DNA from: Pigmentiphaga kullae
GTDB lineage: Bacteria; Pseudomonadota; Gammaproteobacteria; Burkholderiales; Burkholderiaceae_B
NCBI RefSeq assembly: GCF_004216695.1
Contig: NZ_SGXC01000002.1
Span: 1,054,001 to 1,118,000, forward strand
Length of the DNA stretch: 64,000 nucleotides
Reading direction: 5' to 3'
In this document: positions 1-9,321 of the stretch, piece by piece
How the letters are laid out: the number at the start of each line of letters is the position of its first letter
Position numbering within the stretch: the first letter of the stretch is position 1
The notes under the pieces: model-generated
The model's database searches: none
What the model was told of the DNA's origin: nothing
The model's input: the letters and a program-made list of their open reading frames with translations, nothing else
Translations under genes and position numbers: made by a program

Positions 1-1548
<1,548 letters not shown>

Positions 1549-1644
1549 GATCAATCTCCTAAGCGATTGCAAATCATCAGAAAGGGATATCGGCACCGTT
1601 CGCGCAAGGTCGCCGGCGCCGGCAGCATGCCGCTGCGGTTCGAA

Positions 1645-1690
1645 AAATTGGAGCAGGCCCCGCGCCCTTCAAGAGGGGCTCTTGAAGGGT
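1645..1690 (-). promoter_or_regulatory. Perfect inverted repeat with a possible heat-shock sigma-32 promoter for groESL
   Basis: Two perfect 11-base arms (CCCTTCAAGAG at 1665-1675 and CTCTTGAAGGG at 1679-1689) flank three G residues. On the minus strand the arm nearer groES supplies CTTGAA (1673-1668), followed after 15 bases by TCCAATTT, which loosely fits a sigma-32 promoter (CTTGAA, then CCCCATNT). It lies about 100 bases upstream of groES. No CIRCE element (TTAGCACTC-N9-GAGTGCTAA) was seen. The hairpin could also end transcription of the upstream gene, but no T-run follows it. Confidence 0.5.
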
Positions 1691-1710
1691 ATTTGTATCA
1701 AATTGCTACA

Positions 1711-2343
1711 TCAAATGATGAGCCGGTCCACCCGCCCCAACCGATAGACCGCGCGGCCGGCGCGGCCAGTTTCCAGGGGGTACGGCAGTACCGGGCAAGG
1801 CGGCGCGCGGCCCCCGGACATGTCCAGCGTGCTGTCCTCGTCCTGGAACCGCTGCCACAGGCCGCTCTTGCGAGGGCGGAATAGCCATCGCACGTAGCCC
1901 CGACGGGCGGCCGCCCGCATCAGTTCGTCGCGGTCGGGGGCCTCCATGACGACGCCGGGGTCGCCGTCGTTCGCATCGGGATAGTCGCCGAACGCCCGGT
2001 GTCCGGCCAGGGCTTCGCTGGCCGGCGCCCCCAGCCGCCACCAGGGGCGCTTCACCACGCGTTCGAGGTCCCAGGCACCCAATTGCCATGCCGCGTCCAG
2101 CAGCGCCCGCTCCACCGATTCGATGTCCCCGGCCGGCACTTCGACCTGCAGCGCCGAACCGGCGACCGACCGCGGCGGCAACGGCAATTCGTCCCGCCGC
2201 AGCGGCGTCTCGCGCGCGAAGCCGTGCCAATGGATGATGAGAAGAATGGGCGCGTCCCGCCTCGGCACGGTCGCGGCGGTAACGGCATAGATGGGAAGTT
2301 TCATGGCGGCCGCCTGGGCCGCAATCGTTTCAAAGACGTTCAT
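1711..2343 (-). CDS. Hypothetical protein upstream of groES
   Basis: I do not recognise this 210-residue protein. The likely start is MNVFETIAAQAAAMKLPIYA at 2343, with GGAGGCACG just upstream; the frame stays open 84 bases further back but with unlikely residues. It is a soluble-looking protein with aromatic-rich patches (HWHGFARE, KRPWWRLG, RRGYVRWLFRPRKSGLW) and no membrane segment or signal peptide. It is separated from groES by the inverted repeat at 1665-1689, so it need not be co-transcribed. Codon use matches the neighbours, so it is probably a real gene. Confidence 0.7.
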   Translation of the reverse strand: MNVFETIAAQAAAMKLPIYAVTAATVPRRDAPILLIIHWHGFARETPLRRDELPLPPRSVAGSALQVEVPAGDIESVERALLDAAWQLGAWDLERVVKRPWWRLGAPASEALAGHRAFGDYPDANDGDPGVVMEAPDRDELMRAAARRGYVRWLFRPRKSGLWQRFQDEDSTLDMSGGRAPPCPVLPYPLETGRAGRAVYRLGRVDRLII

Positions 2344-2507
2344 CGTGCCTCCGATTCGATACGCGGGCCGGCACGCGGCCATGGCCCGCCGTGCGGAAAA
2401 TTTATCGCGGCGCGGCGCCCGCTTCAAGCCGCCTGGACCGACGGCGTCCGGGGAACAAGGCGCCGGGCCCCGGGTCCCATCCCTCTCCCCCGCGCAGGCG
2501 TTCCATC

Positions 2508-3302
2508 ATGACCACCTTATCGGTTCCCCTCGAAATCGCCGGCCAGATCGACCTCGCGCGCAAGGTGATCGAACAGCATCTTCACGGCACCCTGCTCGCC
2601 ATTCATCTGTTCGGATCGGCGGTGGACGCCGGCCTGAAGCCGCATAGCGACATCGACCTGCTGGTCACGGTAGACGGTGCGCCGGACGACGCTACGCGCC
2701 GGGCATTGATGCTCGACCTGTTGGCGGTATCCTCGCCCCCGGGCAGCGATGGGCCGTGGCGTCCGCTGGAAGTGACAGTCGTGGCAAGGAGCTCGCTCGT
2801 CCCGTGGCGCCATCCGGCCAGGCGTGAACTGCAATTCGGGGAATGGCTGCGCCAGGACCTGCTCGCCGGCACGTTCGAGCCGCCCCTGCTGGATCCCGAC
2901 CTGGCCATCCTGCTGACCAAGGCCTTCCAGCACAGCGTGGTGCTGGCCGGCCCGCCCGCGGCGGGCCTGTTCGACCCCGTACCCCCGCGGGACTTCACCC
3001 GCGCGCTGGCGGACACCGTGGCCCAATGGAACACCGAAGCGGACTGGGCCGGAGACGAGCGGAACGTGGTGCTGGCGCTCGCCAGGATCTGGTACAGCGC
3101 GTCCACCGGCCGGATCGCCTCCAAGGACACCGCCGCGACGTGGCTGCTCGAGCGCCTGCCAGCCGAACATCGGCCGGTGCTGGAACAGGCGCGCGCGGCA
3201 TACCTGGATCCGGAAAACGCCGGCGCGGCCACAGGTGGCGACCGGATGGTCGCGTTCGTCCGCCACGCCCGGTCGGCGATCGGGAAAATGCTGGCAAGTT
3301 AA
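2508..3302 (+). CDS. AadA-like aminoglycoside 3''-nucleotidyltransferase, ANT(3'')-I type
   Basis: Predicted to adenylylate streptomycin/spectinomycin-type aminoglycosides with ATP. The 264-residue length equals the AadA family. The nucleotidyltransferase signature FGSAVDAGLKPHSDIDLL gives metal ligands Asp48 and Asp50, and the catalytic-base position is Glu88 (WRPLEV). Further AadA blocks are RRELQFGEW, DPDLAILLTKA and DWAGDERNVVLALARIWYS. The start at 2508 (MTTLSVP) was chosen because residues before it are not family-like. No integron attachment site, integrase or transposase is nearby and base composition is ordinary, so this looks like a resident chromosomal gene. Whether it confers resistance is not shown. 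Confidence 0.9.
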   Translation: MTTLSVPLEIAGQIDLARKVIEQHLHGTLLAIHLFGSAVDAGLKPHSDIDLLVTVDGAPDDATRRALMLDLLAVSSPPGSDGPWRPLEVTVVARSSLVPWRHPARRELQFGEWLRQDLLAGTFEPPLLDPDLAILLTKAFQHSVVLAGPPAAGLFDPVPPRDFTRALADTVAQWNTEADWAGDERNVVLALARIWYSASTGRIASKDTAATWLLERLPAEHRPVLEQARAAYLDPENAGAATGGDRMVAFVRHARSAIGKMLAS

Positions 3303-3323
3303 GGCTCTGCCTGCCACAGGCGT

Positions 3324-3354
3324 AAAAAAAGGCGGCCCGCGATGCAGGCCGCCT
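3324..3354 (-). terminator. Intrinsic terminator of the TauD-family gene
   Basis: On the minus strand an 8-base perfect stem (AGGCGGCC / GGCCGCCT, 3330-3337 with 3347-3354) is followed directly by seven T residues (3330-3324). It lies 31 bases beyond the stop codon of the dioxygenase gene, between two convergent genes, and may also slow transcripts arriving from the aadA-like gene. Confidence 0.85.
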
Positions 3355-3385
3355 AACACAGGCAACAACGACAACGAAAAAAGAA

Positions 3386-4198
3386 TCAGCCCGCCACCGG
3401 CGCTTCCTTACCCTCGACCTGGACGCGGAAACCCGAGCGCACGTTGGGCCAGTAGTCCCAGATGGCCTTGTGGTGGGTGCAGCGGTTATCCCAGAACGCG
3501 ATCGAATGCGGCTCCCAGCGGAAGCGGCAGGTCCATTCGGGCTTGTTGCAGTGGTCGACCAGGAACCGCAGGACGCGCTCGCCTTCCAGGCGCGGCAGTT
3601 CGTTGATGTGCGACGTGAAATCGGTATTGACGAAAATCAGCTTCTTGCCGCTTTCGGGGTGGCGCACGATGACCGGGTGCGAGGAAATCGGCGTACCGGG
3701 GCCGAACACGCGCGTGCCGTCATGGGTGGCGGTCAGGCCTTCCAGGTAGGTCTTCATGCGGGGCGACAGCGCGTCGTAGGCCGCGTACATGCTGGCGAAC
3801 ATGGTGTCGCCGCCGCCGTGCGGGGGCACCGTGTGGTTGTACAGCATGCTGCCCAGCGGCGGGATGGGCGCACACGACTGGTCGCTGTGGAAGTTCTCGC
3901 CCGAGATCTGCTTGGAGGTCTCGTCGTAGTGGAACTTGCGCACCAGCGGATTATCGGTGGTCTTGCTGATGGTGTTCACGCCGACGTGCTTGCCCAGCGT
4001 GCCGAAATACTCGGCCGTGCGGATCTGGTCCTCGAAACTGATTTTCTGGTCGCGAAAGAAAATGACCTGGTGCTCGATGAACGCCGCGTGCAGTTCCTTG
4101 ACCTCCTGGTCGGACAGCGGGCGGGTCAGATCGATATTCCCGATTTCCGCGCCGATATGCGGGGATATGGGTTTGACCGTTATGGCTTCATATTTCAT
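3386..4198 (-). CDS. TauD/TfdA-family Fe(II)/2-oxoglutarate-dependent dioxygenase
   Basis: Cytoplasmic non-heme iron oxygenase that hydroxylates its substrate while decarboxylating 2-oxoglutarate; known relatives act on taurine, alkyl sulfates or phenoxyacetates. In the 270-residue protein the iron triad is visible as His104-x-Asp106 (ENFHSDQS) and His243 (WDNRCTHHKA), with Arg258 (SGFR) as the 2-oxoglutarate-binding arginine. The start at 4198 (MKYEAITVKPISPHIGAEI) follows AGGAAAACACC. The upstream LysR gene runs the same way, 145 bases away. The WDNRxTxH block is TauD-like, but the substrate cannot be fixed from sequence. Confidence 0.9.
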   Translation of the reverse strand: MKYEAITVKPISPHIGAEIGNIDLTRPLSDQEVKELHAAFIEHQVIFFRDQKISFEDQIRTAEYFGTLGKHVGVNTISKTTDNPLVRKFHYDETSKQISGENFHSDQSCAPIPPLGSMLYNHTVPPHGGGDTMFASMYAAYDALSPRMKTYLEGLTATHDGTRVFGPGTPISSHPVIVRHPESGKKLIFVNTDFTSHINELPRLEGERVLRFLVDHCNKPEWTCRFRWEPHSIAFWDNRCTHHKAIWDYWPNVRSGFRVQVEGKEAPVAG

Positions 4199-4343
4199 GG
4201 TGTTTTCCTGATTCCGCAAAAACAAACTACCGGAAACCCCGGCGGCCACCGGCGGCCCGGTCGGCATGGGTGGAATCATCCCTCGCGGACCGCGATCCTG
4301 CTAGCCCCCAGGCCGACTAGTTGTTATGCAATTTTCGCATTAC

Positions 4344-5258
4344 TCAGGCGGCAGGTTCGCTGCCGGCCAGGGTTTCCGCCGCGGTTTGCCGCAAGAGGTC
4401 CACGGTCTTGGCCGTGAGCAGCGTGGGCGGCCGGCGGCTGTGCGTGACCAGCCCGATCACCCCGCCCACCACGGGCTCGACCAACGGGCAGATGCGCAGG
4501 TCGGTACCCGGCATGCCCGCGCGCACCAGGTTGTAGGGCACCACGGCCGCGCCAAAGCCCTTGTCGACCAGCGCCACGATGGCCTCGACGCCATCGATCT
4601 CGAAGGCGATGTCCAGCACGATGCCCTGCCGTGCGGCTTCGGCCTCGACCAGCATGCGCAGCGGATGCGGCTCGGACGGGAAGATCAGCCGGTGCTCGGC
4701 CAGGTGCGAGAACGCCAGCGGACGGCTTTCCTGGCCCGCCTCGGTCTTGCGCAGGATCAGGCACAGCGGCTCGCGCACCAGGGGTTCGACCTCGGTCAGG
4801 GTCGAGACGGCCGGGTCGTACATCAGCGCGGCGTCCAGCTTGTCGGAGATCAGCCGCTCGTACAGCGTCATGCTGAGCGCCTCGACGATGGTGAGCCGGG
4901 CCAGCGGAAAACGCTCGCTGAAGGCGCGCACCAGCGGCACGGTCAGCACCCTGCCCAGCGACGGCGGCATGCCGATCACCACGCGGCCGGTGATCTCGGT
5001 TTCCGAGCGCGACAGCAACTGGGTGGCGGCGTCGAGCTGCTGCAGCACGCTGCGGGCGAACAGCAGGAACTGCTCGCCCGAGTCGGTCAGCACGATGCCG
5101 CGCCCATGGCGGTGGAACAGGGTCTTGCGCAGGTCCACCTCGAGCTGGCGGATCTGCCGGCTCAGGAAGGGCTGCCCCAGGCCCAACGCGGCGGCGGCCC
5201 GGCTGAAGCTGCCATGCTCGGCCACGCGGACGAAATATTCGAGCTGCTTGAAATCCAT
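4344..5258 (-). CDS. LysR-family transcriptional regulator
   Basis: DNA-binding regulator of 304 residues. The N-terminal winged helix-turn-helix is classic (MDFKQLEYFVRVAEHGSFSRAAAALGLGQPFLSRQIRQLE, given here in separate blocks: MDFKQLEYFVRVAEHGS, then RAAAALGLGQPFLSRQIRQ). An effector-binding domain covers about residues 90-295. It lies between the TauD-family gene on the same strand and a divergent Bug gene, so either may be its target. Paired palindromes with T-N11-A geometry lie 20-47 bases upstream of its own start and probably serve auto- and cross-regulation. Confidence 0.93.
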   Translation of the reverse strand: MDFKQLEYFVRVAEHGSFSRAAAALGLGQPFLSRQIRQLEVDLRKTLFHRHGRGIVLTDSGEQFLLFARSVLQQLDAATQLLSRSETEITGRVVIGMPPSLGRVLTVPLVRAFSERFPLARLTIVEALSMTLYERLISDKLDAALMYDPAVSTLTEVEPLVREPLCLILRKTEAGQESRPLAFSHLAEHRLIFPSEPHPLRMLVEAEAARQGIVLDIAFEIDGVEAIVALVDKGFGAAVVPYNLVRAGMPGTDLRICPLVEPVVGGVIGLVTHSRRPPTLLTAKTVDLLRQTAAETLAGSEPAA

Positions 5259-5277
5259 GGTTTTCGATCTAACAGAA

Positions 5278-5305
5278 ATGCCGTATTCGCATAGCTTGTT
5301 GCTAT
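5278..5305. promoter_or_regulatory. Tandem LysR-type binding sites
   Basis: Two adjoining perfect inverted repeats: ATGC-N7-GCAT (5278-5292) and ATAGC-TTGTT-GCTAT (5291-5305). Both fit the T-N11-A geometry of LysR boxes. They sit between the LysR start codon and the predicted promoter of the divergent Bug gene, the usual layout for a LysR regulator controlling a divergent target. Confidence 0.6.
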
Positions 5306-5339
5306 CTTCCAGAGAAGGCGGCGATTTGGCAAGAAGCGC

Positions 5340-5367
5340 TTGACACCCTTCGACGCGCGCTTATAGT
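5340..5367 (+). promoter_or_regulatory. Sigma-70 promoter towards the Bug gene
   Basis: A perfect -35 box TTGACA (5340-5345) and TATAGT (5362-5367) are separated by 16 bases. Transcription would start near 5374, giving an unusually long leader of about 235 bases before the Bug start codon. The promoter lies about 35 bases beyond the LysR-type palindromes. Confidence 0.65.
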
Positions 5368-5373
5368 GTGTCA

Positions 5374-5610
5374 CCTATTAACCATTGGACCATACACGAA
5401 ACACGGCATTCGGTTTAAACGCCACATATCGTGATCGTTTTTTCGTGGAAATCCCGTGGCCCGCGCCAGCCACCCCCGGTTTGCGCGGAATATCAACGGA
5501 AGAGACATCAATAATATTCCCGCCCATATGGCCGGAATAATCGGTATTTATCCGCCGGAAACCGGCCGGATATTTTCTTCCTTCGTTTTTTCGTCCAGAG
5601 AGCATTCACC
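5374..5610 (+). other. Long, AT-richer 5' leader of the Bug gene
   Basis: The 352-base gap 5259-5610 holds the LysR sites and promoter, then this leader. It contains no convincing open frame with a ribosome-binding site. Potential pairing segments are visible (for example CCGCCGGAAACCGGCCGG near 5551-5568). The ribosome-binding site of the Bug gene is weak (AGAGAG). No known riboswitch was recognised. Confidence 0.35.
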
Positions 5611-6594
5611 ATGGTATTGAAAAAATACGTGCTGCGAGCCTGTGTCGCCGCGACCTTCGCATCCATCGGACTGTCCGCCGCCCAAGCCCAGGGCTATCCG
5701 ACCCGCCCCGTCACCATGGTGGTGCCCTTCGCAGCCGGCGGTTCCTCCGACATCCTGGCCCGCGCCTTCGGCGCCTCGCTGGCCGCGCGCCTGGGGCAGC
5801 CGGTCATCATCGAGAACAAGCCCGGCGCGGGCGGCATCATTGCTTCCGATTACGTCGCGCGCGCGCAGCCGGACGGCTACACGCTGCTGTTCGGCACCAT
5901 CGGCACCCACGCCATCAACCCGGTGCTGAAGAAGACCCTGCCCTTCGACGTCGCCAAGAGCTTCACCGCCATCGGCCGTTTGCAGGACGGCCCGCTGGTG
6001 CTGGTGGTCAACCCCTCGCTGCCGGCCAAGAATCTGCAGGACCTGATCGGCTACGCCCGCGCCAACCCGGACAAGCTGTCATATGCCTCGGCGGGCATCG
6101 GCGCCATCTCCCATCTGGGCGGCGAGCTGTTCAAGTCGGAAGCCAAGGTGGAGATCGTCCACGTACCGTACAAGGGCGGCGGCGCCGCCATGCCGGACCT
6201 GCTGGGCGGACAGGTCCAGCTCATGCTGGAAACCATTCCCAACACGCTGTCCTCGGTCCGCGCCGGCAAGCTGCGCGCCCTGGCCATCAGCAGCGACAAG
6301 CGCTCGGCCTCGCTGCCGGACGTGCCCACCTTCAAGGAAAGCGGCCTGAAGGGGCTGGACGTCACGACCTGGACCGGCCTGTTCGGCCCCGCGAACCTGC
6401 CCGCCGACATCGCCTCGCGCCTGAACGCCGAGATCGCCAAGGTCGCGACCGATCGCGACTACGTCACGCGCATCGAGCAGACCGGCAGCGAAGTCGCCAA
6501 GCCCATGTCCGGGGAACAGTTCGCCGCCTTCGTCGCCAGCGAGATCACGCGCTGGCGCAAGGTGGCGCAGGCCGCGGGCGTGCAGCCGGAATAA
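5611..6594 (+). CDS. Bug-family periplasmic solute-binding protein (TctC-like)
   Basis: Extracytoplasmic receptor, usually for a carboxylate, working with tripartite tricarboxylate or other carriers. A Sec signal peptide spans about residues 1-28 (MVLKKYVLRACVAATFASIG, cleavage near AQAQG-Y). The mature protein starts with YPTRPVTMVVPFAAGGSSDI, the Bug ligand-loop signature, and later has HVPYKGGGAAMPDLLGGQ and LPDVPTFKESG. Length is 327 residues. No TctA/TctB membrane genes are near it. The divergent LysR gene and sites at 5278-5305 suggest ligand-responsive control. Confidence 0.93.
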   Translation: MVLKKYVLRACVAATFASIGLSAAQAQGYPTRPVTMVVPFAAGGSSDILARAFGASLAARLGQPVIIENKPGAGGIIASDYVARAQPDGYTLLFGTIGTHAINPVLKKTLPFDVAKSFTAIGRLQDGPLVLVVNPSLPAKNLQDLIGYARANPDKLSYASAGIGAISHLGGELFKSEAKVEIVHVPYKGGGAAMPDLLGGQVQLMLETIPNTLSSVRAGKLRALAISSDKRSASLPDVPTFKESGLKGLDVTTWTGLFGPANLPADIASRLNAEIAKVATDRDYVTRIEQTGSEVAKPMSGEQFAAFVASEITRWRKVAQAAGVQPE

Positions 6595-6601
6595 GCCGGA
6601 C

Positions 6602-7000
6602 CTAACCCGGCGTGTCGCCGCGCGGCCCCCGGGCCGCGGACGGCTCCCGCCGGGCCGAGGCGGACTGCACGGGCACCGCCTGCGGGGACAGGGTCTTCAT
6701 GCAGGCGGCGTAGTCGGCGTCGACATCGGCCAGCGAAGTGTTGCCGCCGTAGATTTCCGAGACCAGACCGACGAACCAGGTCCGGGTCTCGACATCGTCG
6801 ATCTGCGAGTTGGAAAGCACGGCATCGATCGTGCGCTGGGCGGTCCACCCCATGTCCCGCAGCCGGACGACGACCTCTTTCACGTCACGACTGGTCACGC
6901 ACTCCTCCTGCCCCGAAGTCGTTGCACCCGCCCGGTCGTGACCGTTCATGGTGCACCCCATCGTCACAGCGGTCGCGAGTCCCGCGAGCACCGTTCTCAT
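6602..7000 (-). CDS. Small putative lipoprotein of unknown function
   Basis: I do not recognise the family. The start MRTVLAGLATAVTMGCTMNG at 7000 gives a short hydrophobic signal ending in the lipobox-like TMGC, so the mature protein would be lipid-anchored at the Cys near residue 17. A longer in-frame start exists but would spoil the signal. The 132-residue product has a conserved-looking helical centre (SRDVKEVVVRLRDMGWTAQRTIDAVL) seen here in two blocks, SRDVKEVVVRLRDMGW and AQRTIDAVL, a late Cys (YAACMK) and a Pro/Arg-rich end. It converges on the Bug gene with a seven-base gap. Confidence 0.65.
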   Translation of the reverse strand: MRTVLAGLATAVTMGCTMNGHDRAGATTSGQEECVTSRDVKEVVVRLRDMGWTAQRTIDAVLSNSQIDDVETRTWFVGLVSEIYGGNTSLADVDADYAACMKTLSPQAVPVQSASARREPSAARGPRGDTPG

Positions 7001-7210
7001 GGCTTCCGCAATCCTTGTAAGTTCTATCGTTGTCTGGCCAGCGGCAAGCATATAGAAGCGCGGCCCGGAACTCCACAACGCCGCGAAACTCGTTGCGTTG
7101 CGCGCGACACGGCCGCGCCGGCGCAACCAAGCTGTTAAACCCGGAAAAGACCGCAACGCCGCTGTAACCCCTGGCGGCCGGGCATGCGGCTAAGCTGACC
7201 GGAAATCGGA

Positions 7211-7672
7211 ATGGACTCCGCCATGCGCATTCCCCCCACGACGCGCGAGACCCGCCACACTGCGGAAACCCATCTCAGGGCCGCCGTGCACCCGCTGCGT
7301 CCGGACATTCCGGCCCGGGCCATCACCATCGAGACGGACGAGCGCGGGCTCTGGAGCGCGCAGATCTTCGGCGTCGAGCAGTCCCTGCAAAGCTCCGGGG
7401 AATCCCTGCACCGGGAAGTGATGGACCGTCTGTCGCAATGGCACCCCATCTACGAACACGAAGAAATCGCGGCGCTGCTGACCACCCTCAAGATCATCGC
7501 GCCCAAGGCGGGGCTGGCCATCCCGCCCGGGGCCCTGAAGCTGATCGAGCTGCCCGCCGGCGTCCTGGTGCTGACGCTGAACGACGGGCCCGTCGTGGCC
7601 TCGGAAGACCCCCTGCACCTGTTGTCCCAGGCCCTGGTCAGCCTGCGCGCCGCCCAGGACGCCGCACGCTGA
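7211..7672 (+). CDS. Hypothetical protein
   Basis: Unrecognised 153-residue protein, probably cytoplasmic (no signal or membrane segment). Two in-frame starts are close together (MDSAM); the upstream one is given. The central part alternates charged and hydrophobic residues (RAITIETDERGLWSAQIFG), and the C-terminal half contains two short strand/helix blocks (LKLIELPAGVLVLTLNDG and LHLLSQALVSLRAAQ). It precedes the carbonic anhydrase gene by 93 bases on the same strand. Confidence 0.65.
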   Translation: MDSAMRIPPTTRETRHTAETHLRAAVHPLRPDIPARAITIETDERGLWSAQIFGVEQSLQSSGESLHREVMDRLSQWHPIYEHEEIAALLTTLKIIAPKAGLAIPPGALKLIELPAGVLVLTLNDGPVVASEDPLHLLSQALVSLRAAQDAAR

Positions 7673-7765
7673 CCGGCCCCGGGCATCCCCCAGCATCCCT
7701 GGAAAGTTCCGGCTGGTATCATGATGTCCCCCGCCCGTCCAGGGCGGGCCAGCAACAGGTGAAGC

Positions 7766-8416
7766 ATGTTCCCAGCACGACTCACAGACGGCTACCGTTC
7801 TTTCCTGGGCGGCCGTTTCAACGACGAGCGCAACCGCTACAAGACGCTTGCCGAAAAGGGCCAGAAGCCCGAAATCATGGTCATAGGCTGCTGCGATTCC
7901 CGCGTGGCCCCGGAAGTCATCTTCGACGCCGGCCCCGGCGAGATCTTCGTGGTCCGCAACGTCGCCAACCTCGTCCCCCCCTACGAAGGCAACACCCAGC
8001 ACTACCACGGCACCAGCGCGGCGCTGGAGTTCGCGGTGCAGTCGCTGCGCGTCAAGCACATCGTCGTGCTGGGCCACGCCCTGTGCGGCGGCGTCTCGGC
8101 CTTCGCCAACAGCGCCGACCCGCTGTCGCCCGGGGACTTCATCGGCAAATGGATGCAGCAGATCGCCCCGGTGGTCGAGCGCACCGTCCCGCCCGGCGAA
8201 AACCCCGGCATGTACATCCGCCAGCTGGAACTGGCCACGGTCGAACACAGCCTGAACAACCTGATGACCTTCCCGTGCGTGCGCATCCTGGCCGAACGCG
8301 GCCAGTTGCAGTTGCACGGCGCCTACTTCGGCGTCGCCACCGGCGTGCTGATGGTGCGCGATCCGGCCACAGGCGAGTTCCATCCCGTTACCGAAAGCCC
8401 GATCCCGCTGGACTGA
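7766..8416 (+). CDS. can: Beta-class carbonic anhydrase
   Basis: Zinc enzyme interconverting CO2 and bicarbonate in the cytoplasm. The 216-residue protein carries the beta-class signature GCCDSRVAPEVIF, giving Cys42 as ligand and the Asp44-Arg46 dyad, and GHALCGG with His104 and Cys107 as the remaining ligands. GQFERNL-type motifs are replaced by RNVANLVPPYE after the first block, as usual for the class. AACAGGTGAAGC precedes the ATG at 7766. Confidence 0.95.
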   Translation: MFPARLTDGYRSFLGGRFNDERNRYKTLAEKGQKPEIMVIGCCDSRVAPEVIFDAGPGEIFVVRNVANLVPPYEGNTQHYHGTSAALEFAVQSLRVKHIVVLGHALCGGVSAFANSADPLSPGDFIGKWMQQIAPVVERTVPPGENPGMYIRQLELATVEHSLNNLMTFPCVRILAERGQLQLHGAYFGVATGVLMVRDPATGEFHPVTESPIPLD

Positions 8417-8510
8417 GGAAGCCGGGCAACAATTTTTACGCAACGTCATCGGGCCCCGGCGGTCCAAGCGGTTTGCACCGCGCACGGCCGCTGCGCACGG
8501 AGCCTGGACC

Positions 8511-9215
8511 ATGATGTTACGTATTGCCGCCACGGCGCTGTTGTCCCTGTCCCTTCCCCTGCTCGCCCACGCCGCCGGGACCGCCCGGCTGGCCGGCCTG
8601 GACGACCGGGGGCAGCCTTTTTCCGCCTCGGTCGAATACGCCGGCAACAACCTGCGGGCCGCCTCGCCCCAAAGCCCCAACAACTACCTGCTTGCCCGCG
8701 GCGACAAGATCTACGCCGTCAGCCGCGTCAACGGACAGCAGGTGGTCATGGAGGCGGCCGACCTGATGCGCATGGCGGGCGGCCTGATGCCCAGCCCCAC
8801 GGCCGCGCTCGAACAGGTCAGCGCCATCGTGTCCCTGCAGCCGACCACGCGCAGCGAGACCGTGGCCGGGATCGGCGGCACCGTCTACGTGCTGACCTAT
8901 GAAGACGGCCGCCGGCAGCGGCGCACCGAGGAACTGGTCCTGACCTCGGCGTCCGCCGCCAGCGAACTGACCGCCGCGGCGCTGAAACTGGGCCGCAGCC
9001 TGGCCTCGCTGTCGGGCACCCTGCTTCCCCCCGGGGCCGACGACCTGGCGCGGCGCCTGCAGGCGGACCGGCTCGGCCTGCTGCGCTTCGGCGACCGCTT
9101 CAGGGTCGAGACCCTGGACGACCGCGCACCCCAGGCCTCGCGCTTCGAATTGCCCGGCGGCTCGTTCCAGATACCCGACCTGCGGGGCCTCTTGCCCGGC
9201 CTGGGCGGCCGCTGA
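8511..9215 (+). CDS. Hypothetical exported protein
   Basis: Unrecognised 234-residue protein with a clear Sec signal peptide (MMLRIAATALLSLSLPLLAHAAG, in blocks MMLRIAATALLSLSLPLL and AHA-A as cleavage region near residue 21). The mature part looks like a beta-rich periplasmic domain (ARLAGLDDRGQPFSASVEY, YLLARGDKIYAVSRVNG), with an Ala/Leu-rich helix and a Gly-Leu-rich C-terminus (LRGLLPGLGGR). It lies 94 bases downstream of the carbonic anhydrase gene and 106 bases before the cation-efflux gene. The periplasm is the likely location. Confidence 0.7.
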   Translation: MMLRIAATALLSLSLPLLAHAAGTARLAGLDDRGQPFSASVEYAGNNLRAASPQSPNNYLLARGDKIYAVSRVNGQQVVMEAADLMRMAGGLMPSPTAALEQVSAIVSLQPTTRSETVAGIGGTVYVLTYEDGRRQRRTEELVLTSASAASELTAAALKLGRSLASLSGTLLPPGADDLARRLQADRLGLLRFGDRFRVETLDDRAPQASRFELPGGSFQIPDLRGLLPGLGGR

Positions 9216-9321
9216 GCGCCGGGCACGCAAACCGCGCGGACCCGGCTAGAATGCGGGGATCCGCACGCCTGCCCGAACCCATGCCCCCTCCCGTCCTGCG
9301 CCACGGGAACACGGAGTCCCC

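Noticed and set aside
1549..1710. CIRCE/HrcA element before groES
   Set aside because: The inverted repeat present has different arms and a three-base loop; the CIRCE sequence is absent.
3303..3385. Integron attC site after the aadA-like gene
   Set aside because: The hairpin there has a T-run on the minus strand and is a simple terminator; no attC core sites were seen.
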